A DNA stretch of 64,000 bases from Leishmania donovani (lineage: Eukaryota > Euglenozoa > Kinetoplastea > Trypanosomatida > Trypanosomatidae): positions 795,086 through 859,085 of the forward strand of contig NC_018262.1 of assembly GCF_000227135.1 (NCBI RefSeq), in the 5' to 3' direction. The translations under genes were made by a program, and so were the position numbers. Position 1 is the stretch's first letter. The number at the start of each line of letters is the position of its first letter. Positions 1 through 9,903 of this stretch are shown here, one piece after another. The notes under the pieces were generated by a model that saw nothing but the letters and a program-made list of their open reading frames with translations, had not been told where the DNA came from and made no database searches.

Positions 1-1585
1 GCGCGGTGCCACCATTCCTGTCCTGGCGTCCACACAGGCGGAGCTCCTCTCCTCTCTCCCACCTCAGCTATTGGAGGAGGGCCGCCTAGGTGAGAAGCTA
101 GCTATGAATCTAGTGGAGCACCTTAAGCACATGCAGTCGCGGCCACGGCGGCCTTGGAGTGGCTCACCACAGTCCCTATCGTTTGTGCCGACCGTTGCAG
201 CGAACGCTGTCTTGTACGCACGCATGCTGCAATACCTCCTGACCTCCAGCGCGCAAGTGCGCAGCAGGGACAGCTATGTGCATTATCTTCACAATCTGTC
301 ACTGCTGCTGTCCCAGAGCAGCATCTACGCGCTGGCGGCGTCGTTGGTTCCGGCCGATCAGCCCTTAAAAACCGTCATGGTGGCTGCCAAAGACACGTAT
401 CGAGAAGGTCACATGAAGCAGCTCGTCGGTGCTGTGCGCCAGGTCGTTGATTCTCTCTGTGAAGAGCCCATCCCTCGCTTGGCCGCTCCGGCGGCCACCG
501 ACGCCGTCACTGAAAATGGCGTCGCCTCCACGCGGAGGGCTCTGAAGACTGGCGCAGCGCTCTCCTCCGGCGGCGTGGCACCGCCGAAGGGCAAGAGGGA
601 GTGTAAGGCGGCGAAGCTGGTGGAGGAGAAGTCTCTCCTCGATCGTGCAGCGGCCAACTCGAGCGGTGCCGCGTCGTGGCGCTGGCGTGAGGATGCACTA
701 TCGGAAGTGGACGGCACGGTGCAGGCGGCGGTGCGTCTCCTCACGTCGCTTTTGGAGCTGTGCTCCAGCCGCAAGAACAGCCTCCCGCTGCGCGTTGCCG
801 AGCCGAAGTGGCGTCGAGAGTTGCGTGAGCGAACCGCCGTGCGTGCACACAAGTTTGAGCTGCTCCTCCAGGAGCTCCCACACGCGGAGCTGCGCGCCGT
901 GTTGCAAACCCTCCTAGGGCATGGTTACATTCGAGAGGGCAGTCAACTGGGGGTTTCGTTGGTGAAAGGCGATCAGGTGGATCTGCGATACTACACCTTA
1001 CCCTTGCTCGGGTCGCTTTACTTGGCGGTGTGTGCCCCGCCAGGTTCCCAGACACCTGCCCAAGTCGTAGCTTCGAGCACGTCTTCCCCATCGTTCAGTG
1101 CACCACCCTTTGCCGGCGCAGAGGCTGTGACTGAGTCGGAGAAGCAAGCGGTCTACCGGATGTACCGGCGGCGGCTCGAGATCTACGGCAATGCTGATGT
1201 CAACGTCACTGCACCCTCGTACGCGCCCGCTAGAGACCGCCGCGGATGCGGCGGTGTTGAGGGTGAGCATCACGACGGCGTTGCTGCGCCGACCCGCCAC
1301 GACTCGGAGGGCTCTGCGGCTGCGGCAACCACTGCACTTGTACGCACCCCTGAGAACAAACTTGTTCAGGCACTGGTGCTCGCCAGCACGCGCCCCGCGA
1401 CGACTCTCGCTAGCTACGCGACGGCCGAACTCGCAAACTGCTTGCTGAACCGCCGCGTCGATGTGGCGGGGAGGGGCATGGTGGTGGACGTCGGGTCTGC
1501 TGGAATTTCCCAGGACCACTCTACCGGCAGAGGTACAGGCGCCGTGTTCGGCCCGTGGCTTCGCACAGGGGTGGTGACATGGTGA
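1..1585 (+). CDS. Conserved hypothetical protein, 5' end outside window
   Basis: The frame is open from base 2 to the TGA at 1583-1585 with no stop, so the gene begins before the window; the visible part is about 527 residues. I recognise no catalytic motif. The N-terminal part (to about residue 150) is leucine-rich and looks helical. A low-complexity stretch rich in Ala, Ser, Lys and Glu follows, then a second helical segment (bases 700-1040), then an Ala/Thr/Ser-rich tail. GC-rich third positions support real coding. The last 93 bases lie inside a 180-bp block repeated after the next assembly gap, so the C-terminal residues rest on sequence close to a contig end. Function unknown. Confidence 0.75.
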   Translation, partial: RGATIPVLASTQAELLSSLPPQLLEEGRLGEKLAMNLVEHLKHMQSRPRRPWSGSPQSLSFVPTVAANAVLYARMLQYLLTSSAQVRSRDSYVHYLHNLSLLLSQSSIYALAASLVPADQPLKTVMVAAKDTYREGHMKQLVGAVRQVVDSLCEEPIPRLAAPAATDAVTENGVASTRRALKTGAALSSGGVAPPKGKRECKAAKLVEEKSLLDRAAANSSGAASWRWREDALSEVDGTVQAAVRLLTSLLELCSSRKNSLPLRVAEPKWRRELRERTAVRAHKFELLLQELPHAELRAVLQTLLGHGYIREGSQLGVSLVKGDQVDLRYYTLPLLGSLYLAVCAPPGSQTPAQVVASSTSSPSFSAPPFAGAEAVTESEKQAVYRMYRRRLEIYGNADVNVTAPSYAPARDRRGCGGVEGEHHDGVAAPTRHDSEGSAAAATTALVRTPENKLVQALVLASTRPATTLASYATAELANCLLNRRVDVAGRGMVVDVGSAGISQDHSTGRGTGAVFGPWLRTGVVTW

Positions 1586-1672
1586 CAAGAAAGCCATGTC
1601 GCTCTTGAGGGCAGTCGAGGGAGGGGAGGGAGGGGAGGGAGGGAGGGAGGGGTGGGGCGAACGAGGTCAAGC
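1493..1672 (+). repeat. 180-bp block duplicated exactly across an assembly gap (first copy)
   Basis: Bases 1493-1672 reappear identically at 1772-1951, on either side of a 99-N gap. The block holds the 3' end of the first gene and a GGGA-rich tract. Exact identity ending at the gap suggests two overlapping contig ends that were not merged, although a true tandem duplication is possible. Confidence 0.9.
1619..1657 (+). repeat. GGGA/GGGGA purine tract, G-quadruplex-capable
   Basis: A run of G3-G4 blocks separated by single A or T lies about 35 bases after the first gene's stop. It is repeated at 1898-1936 in the duplicated block. It has enough G-runs for a quadruplex on the + strand or its RNA, and is also a likely cause of the assembly break. 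Confidence 0.7.
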
Positions 1673-1771
1673 NNNNNNNNNNNNNNNNNNNNNNNNNNNN
1701 NNNNNNNNNNNNNNNNNNNNNNNNNNNNNNNNNNNNNNNNNNNNNNNNNNNNNNNNNNNNNNNNNNNNNNN
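1673..1771. other. Assembly gap, 99 N
   Basis: Exactly 99 N, the same length as five other gaps here, so probably a placeholder for unknown length. Confidence 0.98.
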
Positions 1772-1864
1772 GGGTCTGCTGGAATTTCCCAGGACCACTC
1801 TACCGGCAGAGGTACAGGCGCCGTGTTCGGCCCGTGGCTTCGCACAGGGGTGGTGACATGGTGA
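1772..1864 (+). pseudogene. Duplicated 3' end of the first gene
   Basis: This 93-base open stretch to TGA (1862-1864) is identical to the last 93 bases of the first gene. It is most simply explained as a contig overlap duplicated around the gap. If the duplication is real, it would be the end of a second tandem gene copy lost in the gap. Confidence 0.6.
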
Positions 1865-1951
1865 CAAGAAAGCCATGTCGCTCTTGAGGGCAGTCGAGGG
1901 AGGGGAGGGAGGGGAGGGAGGGAGGGAGGGGTGGGGCGAACGAGGTCAAGC

Positions 1952-3006
1952 GAGGGGCTTTCGTTTCGTGCTCACGCGTATGTGTGCGCATAGAAGCACG
2001 GGCGTTATACGTTGCCTCTGCTTCGCATCCCGACACTCTCTCCTCGCCGCAGCACGTGACATGTTCCGAGTGTGGTCACCCACTTCATCCGTCTTCTTAT
2101 TAACATGATGTGCCTGTCTCTCTGTTTTTCTCTGTTGTGTGCTGTGTGTGTCGGTATTGCCGCTCCTGGTTCTCGCTGTCCCTTTTTTTGTTTGGCTGCT
2201 TCCGCACATGCAGCCCCCTTCTTCCTTTCTTGCTACCCACTGCGCTGCCCAGAAAAGCTTGCATACCGCACGGCAGCGCTGCCATGGTTTTTTTTTTTCG
2301 ACACTGCGTCCTCCCCCTTCCCCCTTTCCACACACACACACACATACATACACGCATACACACAGTGCGCTGCTTCTGTGCTGATTGTGCTCTCGCGAAG
2401 AGCGTTTTTTTCATTTGCGCCATGGGTCTCCGTCTAGAGGTGCTGTGCTACGTCGTGTCTGTGCGCTCCGCTCTTGCTCTATCCTTTTGTTTTAAGCGCT
2501 GTTATGTACCTCGCTACCGTACACGCCTCTCCCTCTCCCCCCTCCCCTTCGTGCCTCCCCATCTCTTGTGTGCACGCGTGTTTCTCTGCTGCCTCGATTG
2601 GATTGTTCCGGCCTGAAGCTCATTCTCTTTCTTAGGCCTTTTTTTTCCGCTTCGAGGGAGGGGAGAAGTGGTGGTTTCAGTGAAGAGCCGAGGATGGCGC
2701 AGCTGTAGATGGCTGAAGGGGGGGGGGGGAGGCGGGAGAGGCGCACGGCGACGTCGAGGCACTCTCTGTCCTCTTGCTTTTCTCGTGCGCTTCTGTCGTC
2801 TTGCCGTGGCCGCAGGATGCGAATGGCCGTGACCGTGAGGCCGTCCAGTAGCGCCTCGCCGAAGAGCGCGTAAGCCGCATAACAAAGTAACCACATCGTC
2901 TCTCGCGCGGCCGAGGAAAACAAACGAAAGCAAAGCTGTAAAGGCACATAACCGAGTAGGGAAGAGGTGGGCGTGCGACAGTCTTCCTCGTCGGACCGAG
3001 CTCCCT
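1952..3006. other. Intergenic region, no gene seen
   Basis: Pyrimidine-rich spacer between the first gene and the S6 locus. It contains a short CA tract near 2331-2364, T-runs at 2286-2298 and 2639-2647, and a 12-base G run at 2718-2729. Open frames here are built from T/C runs and lack coding-type third positions. Confidence 0.7.
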
Positions 3007-3265
3007 GCGCGTTCGCGTTCAGCCGTGACACGGGGCAACTCCCTTTTTTTTTTGTATGCTCTTGTGGTGTTTGGTTTCTAGCAGGCGCATGCTCCGAAGC
3101 GAGCAGGCGCCTTGCGAGGAAGGCGTGGGCGACACGTCTCCGAGCCCTTTCGCACACCCCCACACGAGCACCCGCCATGACGGACACATGAGTGCCTCCT
3201 TCACCTCCTCTTCCCTTTTCTTTTCCCACCTCTCTGTCTCTCTCCTGCTCTTCTCATCTCACCGC

Positions 3266-3267
3266 AG
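3266..3267 (+). promoter_or_regulatory. Probable spliced-leader acceptor AG, S6 copy A
   Basis: A long CT-rich tract ends in CACCGCAG, giving a predicted 5' UTR of about 27 nt before the ATG at 3295. Identical to the site upstream of the full S6 gene. Confidence 0.55.
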
Positions 3268-3294
3268 AGTGACTTCGATAACGGTTAGAGAAAG

Positions 3295-3398
3295 ATGAAG
3301 CTCAACATCGCGTACCCCCGCAACGGGACGGTGAAGCAGTTCGAGATCTCGGACGAGGTGCTCCGCCGCGTGCAGCTGCAGGACTATCGCCTCGGCAA
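3295..3398 (+). CDS. RPS6: 40S ribosomal protein S6, 5' fragment running into a gap
   Basis: The first 34 codons of S6, starting at ATG 3295 and identical in DNA to the full gene at 3786. It stops at the 99-N gap, so the rest is missing from the assembly and not shown to be degenerate. It may be the start of a real upstream tandem copy or an artefactual duplicate of the next gene's start. Confidence 0.7.
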
Positions 3399-3497
3399 NN
3401 NNNNNNNNNNNNNNNNNNNNNNNNNNNNNNNNNNNNNNNNNNNNNNNNNNNNNNNNNNNNNNNNNNNNNNNNNNNNNNNNNNNNNNNNNNNNNNNNN
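3399..3497. other. Assembly gap, 99 N
   Basis: 99 N inside an S6 copy; the flanks share a 392-bp exact duplication. Confidence 0.98.
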
Positions 3498-3756
3498 GCG
3501 CGTTCGCGTTCAGCCGTGACACGGGGCAACTCCCTTTTTTTTTTGTATGCTCTTGTGGTGTTTGGTTTCTAGCAGGCGCATGCTCCGAAGCGAGCAGGCG
3601 CCTTGCGAGGAAGGCGTGGGCGACACGTCTCCGAGCCCTTTCGCACACCCCCACACGAGCACCCGCCATGACGGACACATGAGTGCCTCCTTCACCTCCT
3701 CTTCCCTTTTCTTTTCCCACCTCTCTGTCTCTCTCCTGCTCTTCTCATCTCACCGC

Positions 3757-3758
3757 AG
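3757..3758 (+). promoter_or_regulatory. Probable spliced-leader acceptor AG of the full S6 gene
   Basis: About 50 bases of nearly pure pyrimidine (from 3705) end at CACCGCAG, 27-28 bases before the ATG. A second AG follows immediately at 3759-3760. The short 5' UTR fits a highly expressed ribosomal protein gene. Confidence 0.6.
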
Positions 3759-3785
3759 AGTGACTTCGATAACGGTTAGAGAAAG

Positions 3786-4535
3786 ATGAAGCTCAACATC
3801 GCGTACCCCCGCAACGGGACGGTGAAGCAGTTCGAGATCTCGGACGAGGTGCTCCGCCGCGTGCAGCTGCAGGACTATCGCCTCGGCAACGAGGTGGACG
3901 GCGCCATCTTTGGCAGCGAGTTCAAGGGCTACATCTTCCGGCTGCGCGGTGGCTCGGACAAGGATGGTTTCCCGATGGTCCCTGGCGTGCTCGCCTCCAG
4001 CCGTGTGTCGCTGCTGGTGAAGCGCGGTGCAATCGGCTTCAACACCTTCCGCGGCTACCAGGGTGAGCGCCGCCGCAAGAACGTTCGCGGCTGCGTGCTC
4101 GCGAGCGACATTGCGCTGGTGAACGTGACCATCTCCAAGGTCGGTGACCAGCCGATCGAGGGTGTGACGGACACCACGGCTCCCCGCCGTCTGGGCCCGA
4201 AGCGCGCGAGCAAGATCCGCAAGCTCTTCAACCTGTCCCGCACCGAAGATGTGCGCAAGTACGTTGTTCGCCGCCGCGTCGTGAAGAGCGGCAAGAAGGA
4301 CCGGCTGAAGGCCCCGAAGATCCAGCGTCTGATCACGCCAAGGGTCAAGTCCCGCCGTGCCAAGAAGGCCAAGGACGCCATCGCCAAGGTGCGCGCGTCT
4401 GCCGCTGAGCGCCGTGAGTACCTGCGCCTCATCGCCTCGAACCGCCGTGCGCTGCGCCAGCGTGACCACTCCAAGAAGCACACCCAGAAGGTGCACGCCC
4501 AGCGCGCTGAGGTGGCCGCATTCCAGAAGAAGTAG
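3786..4535 (+). CDS. RPS6: 40S ribosomal protein S6
   Basis: A complete 249-residue protein with the S6e N-terminal start (MKLNIAYPRNGTVKQFEI), a central region that includes the segment SRVSLLVKRGAIGFNTFRGY, and a long Lys/Arg-rich C-terminal helix. It is a structural component of the small ribosomal subunit in the cytosol. The C-terminus ends in FQKK and I see no obvious Ser-rich kinase-target tail like that of animal S6. The ATG at 3786 is the first after the polypyrimidine-AG site and matches the family start. The gene sits in a tandem locus: an identical 5' end lies upstream and a 3' fragment with one amino-acid difference lies downstream. The 3' UTR after TAG differs completely from that of the downstream copy. 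Confidence 0.97.
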   Translation: MKLNIAYPRNGTVKQFEISDEVLRRVQLQDYRLGNEVDGAIFGSEFKGYIFRLRGGSDKDGFPMVPGVLASSRVSLLVKRGAIGFNTFRGYQGERRRKNVRGCVLASDIALVNVTISKVGDQPIEGVTDTTAPRRLGPKRASKIRKLFNLSRTEDVRKYVVRRRVVKSGKKDRLKAPKIQRLITPRVKSRRAKKAKDAIAKVRASAAERREYLRLIASNRRALRQRDHSKKHTQKVHAQRAEVAAFQKK

Positions 4536-4643
4536 GCTGCCTTCCACTGAAGCGCGCACACAGACCGACGGACACAACCACCCCTCTCTTTTTTCTTCCC
4601 TTTTTTACTTTTCATTTCCTCTGAAGCAAACAAGCAAACAAAC

Positions 4644-4742
4644 NNNNNNNNNNNNNNNNNNNNNNNNNNNNNNNNNNNNNNNNNNNNNNNNNNNNNNNNN
4701 NNNNNNNNNNNNNNNNNNNNNNNNNNNNNNNNNNNNNNNNNN
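4644..4742. other. Assembly gap, 99 N
   Basis: 99 N between the 3' UTR of the full S6 gene and the 3' fragment of another copy. The missing part should include the 5' two-thirds of that copy and its upstream spacer. Confidence 0.98.
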
Positions 4743-5046
4743 CCTGTCCCGCACCGAAGATGTGCGCAAGTACGTTGTTCGCCGCCGCGTCGTGAAGAGC
4801 GGCAAGAAGGACCGGCTGAAGGCCCCGAAGATCCAGCGTCTGATCACGCCAAGGGTCAAGGCCCGCCGTGCCAAGAAGGCCAAGGACGCCATCGCCAAGG
4901 TGCGCGCGTCTGCCGCTGAGCGCCGTGAGTACCTGCGCCTCATCGCCTCGAACCGCCGTGCGCTGCGCCAGCGTGACCACTCCAAGAAGCACACCCAGAA
5001 GGTGCACGCCCAGCGCGCTGAGGTGGCCGCATTCCAGAAGAAGTAA
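4743..5046 (+). CDS. RPS6: 40S ribosomal protein S6, 3' fragment of another copy
   Basis: The last 304 bases of an S6 gene emerge from the gap and end in TAA at 5044-5046. They match 4232-4535 except for codon 189 (TCC to GCC, Ser to Ala) and the stop codon (TAA in place of TAG). The sequence after the stop is unrelated to the 3' UTR of the full copy. These differences argue that this is a genuine second S6 gene and not a duplicated contig end. The missing 5' part lies in the preceding gap. Confidence 0.85.
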
Positions 5047-6267
5047 ACGAATGTGCGCGTCTGTGGGCGTGTGAATGGGGTTTCGTAGGATAGCCTGCCG
5101 CTTTTTGTTGGTGCAAACAGACGACATGATCAGCAGCACCGCCACCTCCGCGGCACCCACGCTCACATGTACTCGTGCATACGAACACACCACCCGCCAA
5201 CGCACGTACATCATCGTCTCTGCACGCGAGGCGCTTGCGGCGTGCCATTGTCTTTCCCCGTTTCGATTTCATTTGTGATTTCTCTCCTTTTGAGTTGTTC
5301 ATTGACATGCAAATAAAAAAACGATGAAAGCAGAGAGCACACACACACACACACACCAACTCAGACATAGGGATGTGCATGAGGCAACCGAACCCCCTCC
5401 CCTCCCCTCACCCCATTTTCCGCAGCCCCCATCGAGTGACACGTAGCAGCGCCGCTACTGGTTAAATCGAGGGAGTGAATGGGAGGAAGATCACGGTCTT
5501 CTGCCCTCAAAGACCACTCCATCGTGAAACTCCCAGGTGTGCGGCTGCTGGCAGACCTGCACCTCCTCGAGAAGAGAGGGCAGCACCCCTCGAGGAGCAT
5601 GAACATGCACGTAACCTCGCTGTAGCTGATGTACGGGCTGCTTTCCTCCTCGTACCAATGCTGCTGATGCTGCTGGTGGTGGTACTTCGCTCTTGTCTCT
5701 CCGTCTCGCATTTTCTATGCGCTTTTTTCACGTGCGCGCCATTTCTTCCCTTCTGCTACGACGGCCATGCATTTGTGTGTGCGCTTGCAGGAGGAGGATA
5801 TGGGGAGAGAGGGAGGCGAGGCAAGCGCGGCAGCGAGCTAGCGGGTGAGAGAGAGGAGATCCAGCACTTGTAGCAGTGGAAAGTATGTTCGCGCTCCTTG
5901 TGTGTGTGTGTCTGTATCTATTTCTGTGAGGGTGGATATGCGTAGCCAGTCTTGCGTGTCACATGGCACTTCTCATCATTTTGTTTCGCTTTCTCAGCAC
6001 CTTCTCCAATTCTTTTCTCGCTTCATCCACTGCCTCGCCGCTGTTGCCCTGCGCATCTCTTGCCTTGTGACGGCTCGTCTGGAACAACCCACAAACAAGG
6101 AACAGGAAGACAACAATCAAGCGCAGGAGTGCCAGCGGAGGACGACACAACACCGCCTCACTCCAGCATCAACATCACCCGCATCCCCTTCCCTGGCCTT
6201 GAGTCGGGGTGCGTCTCTACCTCTCCTTCCTCCTGGCATTCTTCCTCCCTTTTGGTGCCCACACACA

Positions 6268-6310
<43 letters not shown>

Positions 6311-6893
6311 AGAAGTACATGGCGCCAGCGTCGTTCGCCTAGCAAGAACAAAGAAACAAGGAGGAAGGAAAAGGAAAGTATCCACAAAAGACGCCTGGAT
6401 TGCCGTCGTGGACGCCATTGCGCACCCACTCACATACGCACACGTATTGGCACCCGCCAACCCACGCAAGCACCGCTGCGCGTTTATTTGTAGGCTCTTT
6501 TTCTCTCCATTTGACATAGTTGTTTTGCGGCCCCCCCCCCCCGGGTGCGGAAAGCTGCTGCTGCTGCTAGCCTTTTCCGTCGTTCGCCGCCCCCCCTCCC
6601 ACTCACAACAGTAGTTGCTGTGAACTCCCCAGAGTACACACACACACACACACACACACGGATACACATAGAAGTGTTCGCGTTAGCCTAGCTGTTTTTT
6701 TCTTTCTTTGCCGTCTTCATCCGCGCTCCTATCAAGCTTCCTCGGCTACTGACCCGGCATCTCAGACACGAAGAAGATTGAAGGCGCCACTAGCAACAGT
6801 GGTGACTGGGGCGTCATTAGGTGACCGCCGTCTTTGCGTTCTCGCGTATTAGTCTTCATACTTTCTCCTCTTCTCTTTCGGCATCACCTCGGT
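5047..6893. other. Intergenic region with microsatellites, no gene seen
   Basis: Holds the 3' UTR of the last S6 copy and the upstream region of the complex I gene. It contains CA tracts at 5338-5356, 6260-6306 and 6637-6659, and a C run near 6531-6542. A CT-rich tract ending in CATCTCAG near 6766 is a better splice acceptor candidate than the AG at 6894-6895, which would leave only a 5-nt leader. Open frames here are repeat-derived. Confidence 0.65.
6260..6306. repeat. (CA)n microsatellite
   Basis: Nearly uninterrupted CA dinucleotides over about 47 bases, with one G interruption. Confidence 0.95.
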
Positions 6894-6900
6894 AGCGAAA

Positions 6901-8022
6901 ATGTCTCGGCGTATGTTTGTGCGTAACATGAACGGGGAGTTGTCCTCGACGTGGCGCCACGGCGGTGCGGAGGCGAACACAATGGGTGTCAACGTCGCCA
7001 CCTTCGGTGCTACCGGCATCCTTGGTCACCACATCCACGCCGTGAACTGCTACCACGGCTACACCAGCATCCTCCCCTTTCGCTTCCGCTCTGGCATGCC
7101 GAGTAGTGTGCGCCAGATGCGGTCGAGCGGTGACGGCACGGTCGGGCAGAACTTCGACACGGATTACGAAATCGACAAGGAGTTTGTCGTCAAGGCAATT
7201 TTGGAAAAGGTGGACAACGTCGTTAACGTTGTCGGGGCGTGGCAGGAGCCAGCGTGCTACGAGAATAGTCAGTCGTGGTTTTCGATGGAAGCGATCAACG
7301 TTGAGTGGCCGCGCATGCTAGCTAGGTGGTGCCGCGAAATGGGTATCCTTAAACTCACGCACATGTCCATGGTCGGCGCGGATTTGAACAGCCCATCAAA
7401 GCTGCTGCGGCAAAAGCGCGAGGCGGAGATCGCCGTGCTGGAGGAGTTCCCGACGGCCACGATCATTCGCGGCACGGACATCTTTGCCGAGAACGACTTC
7501 TCCTACTCCAAGTATCTGAAGGCGCAGCGGTACATGAAGATCGTGCCCGTTCCGAATCGTGGCCAGCGCATTCATCAGCCGGTGTTTGCCGGCGACCTTG
7601 CCGAGGCGGCCGCCCGCTCGCTGCTTCTCGATCACACGGAGGGCCGCATTGCCGAGCTCGGGGGCCCGGTGCGCTTCACCACGAACGACCTGCTGCGTTG
7701 GTGCTCCGAGTGCAACAACCAGCGCCACCTGACGGTGCACCTGCCGAAGATTGTCTTCGACATTGCCTGCCACATCAACGAGCGCTACCCGATCCACCAA
7801 GGTGCCTTGCTAGGTACGAAGGCACCGGCGTGGAACAAGGACTGGGTGGACCGCCAGTTCATCGACAACTGCGCCATGCCGGAGCGCGACCCGGATTTGC
7901 TCGACTGGGAGGACTTTGGTATCCCACGAGAGGACCTGTATCGCATGGAGGAGAAGTACTTCATCACATCGGCGATGTGGTCTAAGTGTGCGCCGTACCT
8001 CGACTACGGCTACCGCATGTGA
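6901..8022 (+). CDS. NDUFA9: NADH dehydrogenase (complex I) 39 kDa / NDUFA9-like subunit
   Basis: A 373-residue protein of the atypical SDR / NAD-dependent epimerase-like family. The N-terminal Rossmann strand carries GATGILG (residues 36-42), the nucleotide-binding glycine motif. Further conserved stretches are VVNVVGAW, ILKLTHMSMVGADLNSPS and TIIRGTDIFAENDF, which correspond to the NDUFA9 core. There is no clear YxxxK active site, as expected for this accessory subunit, which binds nucleotide and helps stabilise complex I on the matrix side of the mitochondrial inner membrane. The first ~30 residues are basic and polar and could be a short mitochondrial presequence. ATG 6901 is the first Met; Met5 and Met10 are alternatives because the nearest AG is only 5 nt upstream. 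Neighbouring genes are unrelated. Confidence 0.88.
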   Translation: MSRRMFVRNMNGELSSTWRHGGAEANTMGVNVATFGATGILGHHIHAVNCYHGYTSILPFRFRSGMPSSVRQMRSSGDGTVGQNFDTDYEIDKEFVVKAILEKVDNVVNVVGAWQEPACYENSQSWFSMEAINVEWPRMLARWCREMGILKLTHMSMVGADLNSPSKLLRQKREAEIAVLEEFPTATIIRGTDIFAENDFSYSKYLKAQRYMKIVPVPNRGQRIHQPVFAGDLAEAAARSLLLDHTEGRIAELGGPVRFTTNDLLRWCSECNNQRHLTVHLPKIVFDIACHINERYPIHQGALLGTKAPAWNKDWVDRQFIDNCAMPERDPDLLDWEDFGIPREDLYRMEEKYFITSAMWSKCAPYLDYGYRM

Positions 8023-9847
8023 GGAGTGGCCCTTCCCTCCCCCTTCCCCTTTCTGTCTCCCACGCAGAAAAGGATAGAAGCCGAAAAGGGTAACAGCTGG
8101 GTGGCCCACCTATGGTCATCTGCGCCCGCCCATCGCGGGCTCTGCTTATGTGGGTGTGTGGCGAGTGAGAGCAGCCGCGTCGCACAAATGGACGTGCTCG
8201 TCGTCGTCTTCGCTTAGAGCTCTTTCGGAGCTCTGCCCATCGCCGGTTTTGGCCTTCATCGCTCATTCCCCTCTCTTTTCTTCCTCCGCTGGTCTCAAAC
8301 CGCTTGTGATTGCTTTGTCTCGCTTGTTGTGTCCGCTCGTGCGGGCATGCGGATGAGCAGCAGACCAGCGCCGCTTCTCTTTTGGGCACGTGGGCGTGTG
8401 CGCCTGTGGAGTGGTGAAGGCGTGCTGACGTGGCGGCCGCGGCGGCCATCACAATGTTGGGGCATGGGCGCTTGTGTGCGTCTGCATGCAAGTGTATTCT
8501 AGCGTGCGCTCCTTTCTTTTTGTTCGCGTACGACGTGTAGCGTCCTTTTTTTTTGCCTTTCGACATTCGGTTGCCTTCAAATACACGAAAGAAAGAAAAA
8601 ACAGCGCATGTAGCAATATCGGGCCCTTGCGTGTGTCCTTGCTTCTTCCCCACTTTTTTCCTCCTTGGTGGAGGCAGGACGACGACTCCAGTCGACAGTG
8701 AGGAGCGGCGTTTGTGTGGGCTACCGAGGGAGCGAGGGAAGCGTGCAGGAGCAGAGGGAGGGGCAGGCATGATGGGAGGAGGAGAGGGACATTTATAGAA
8801 GCTGTTTAGTGCAGACCGCAGCGCATGGTGCGTGTGTGTGTGTGTGTCTTTGTACGGCTCCTCTTGTGTGCTTCCGAATGTTTCTCTTTCTACTTTCCCT
8901 TCCCTCTGCTTCTCTCCGGGTGGCACACGGCGATGGGCCACATCTCTTTCCTATCGCGACCCTCGTTTGTCTGCTTGTAGGCACAGCACAGGGCACATGG
9001 AACTTCACGTTTTGCGTACGCTGAGGGCTCAGCTGTCTTCCGTCTGTCCTGGCATCTCTGCCACCCCTTACTTCTATTGCTCAATCCACCCCCTCCTCTC
9101 ATCCTGCACCACTCTCATTGCTATGCTTGCGCATGGCAACGTCGAATCTCTCAGCAAACCTGCCCAAACGCACATCGGCACAAACACACACACACGCACA
9201 GGGCGAAGCTGCTGCGCCCTCCCTTCCATGGGCAGAAAAGCCCGCGCACGCAAACAAAACGCAAGGGAAAGATTTCAGTCGTTCAACTACGTCTGCGGGC
9301 AGTCGCTAGTGCTCTCTCCTGGGGCATTTCTTTTTCTTAAACTTGGACCTGTGTCACAGGCGTCACCCTCCTACTAACGCTGCACAGCTGGAATGCACTC
9401 TGGGCATGTGCATGTGGCGCCACCAATCCGTGCCGGGCATCTACACTGAACCTGAGCCCTTGTTGACGTCTTATCTTACCCCTTCTCTTTCTTTCCTCGC
9501 AGAAAACAGCACATCTTTTTATACAGCTTAGATACTTGATGCACGCACACACATACACACACCATCTCTCGCTTCTTGTGTCTCGTTGATCTGGTACCTC
9601 CCTAGAATAGATTGGCCCGCGGTGCGGTGCGGCTGTGCATAATACATACATACACGTATATATATATATATATTGTTTCTCCTCTGAAACGAGTTTCTGT
9701 TCTCGTTGACCGCCGCCGTTTTATGGCCGGCATGTGCGCACGCATTCGCACACTCCATCTTTCTTCTTCCTTGGTGCAACCCTTACGCACACCTTCGCTG
9801 CAGTGTGTGTAGAGGATTTCCCCTCCCACACCCATACACGTACGCAT
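8023..9847. other. Intergenic region, no gene seen
   Basis: 3' UTR and spacer of about 1.8 kb. It contains TG/CA tracts (8830-8848, 9184-9200), T-runs (8548-8556) and a TA tract at 9657-9674. CT-rich segments near 9470-9500 end in CAG and could serve trans-splicing of the next gene. Confidence 0.65.
9657..9674. repeat. (TA)n microsatellite
   Basis: Nine TA units within the upstream region of the EF-hand gene. Confidence 0.9.
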
Positions 9848-9886
9848 ACACGCACACACACGCACACACACACACACACACACACA
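9848..9886. repeat. (CA)n microsatellite just upstream of the EF-hand gene
   Basis: A CA tract with two G interruptions that ends 18 bases before the chosen ATG. The downstream frame stays open through it, encoding Thr-His repeats; I treat it as 5' UTR. Confidence 0.9.
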
Positions 9887-9903
9887 GCAACGGAAGCGCA
9901 AGC

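Larger units (their letters stand above)
3007..3398 (+). repeat. 392-bp block duplicated at 3498-3889
   Basis: The block covers the S6 upstream spacer, its splice acceptor region and the first 104 bases of the S6 coding region. It recurs identically 491 bases downstream, after a 99-N gap. Because the following 3' fragment shows that more than one S6 copy exists, this may be a real tandem copy. A duplicated contig end would look the same. Confidence 0.9.

Noticed and set aside
3750..4577. 275-codon antisense frame over S6
   Set aside because: It mirrors the GC-rich third positions of the S6 gene on the opposite strand; no independent evidence.
9706..9903. Upstream extension of the EF-hand protein frame
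   Set aside because: The extra residues come from a CA microsatellite (Thr-His repeats) and T/C-rich sequence; ATG 9904 directly after the repeat is the better start.
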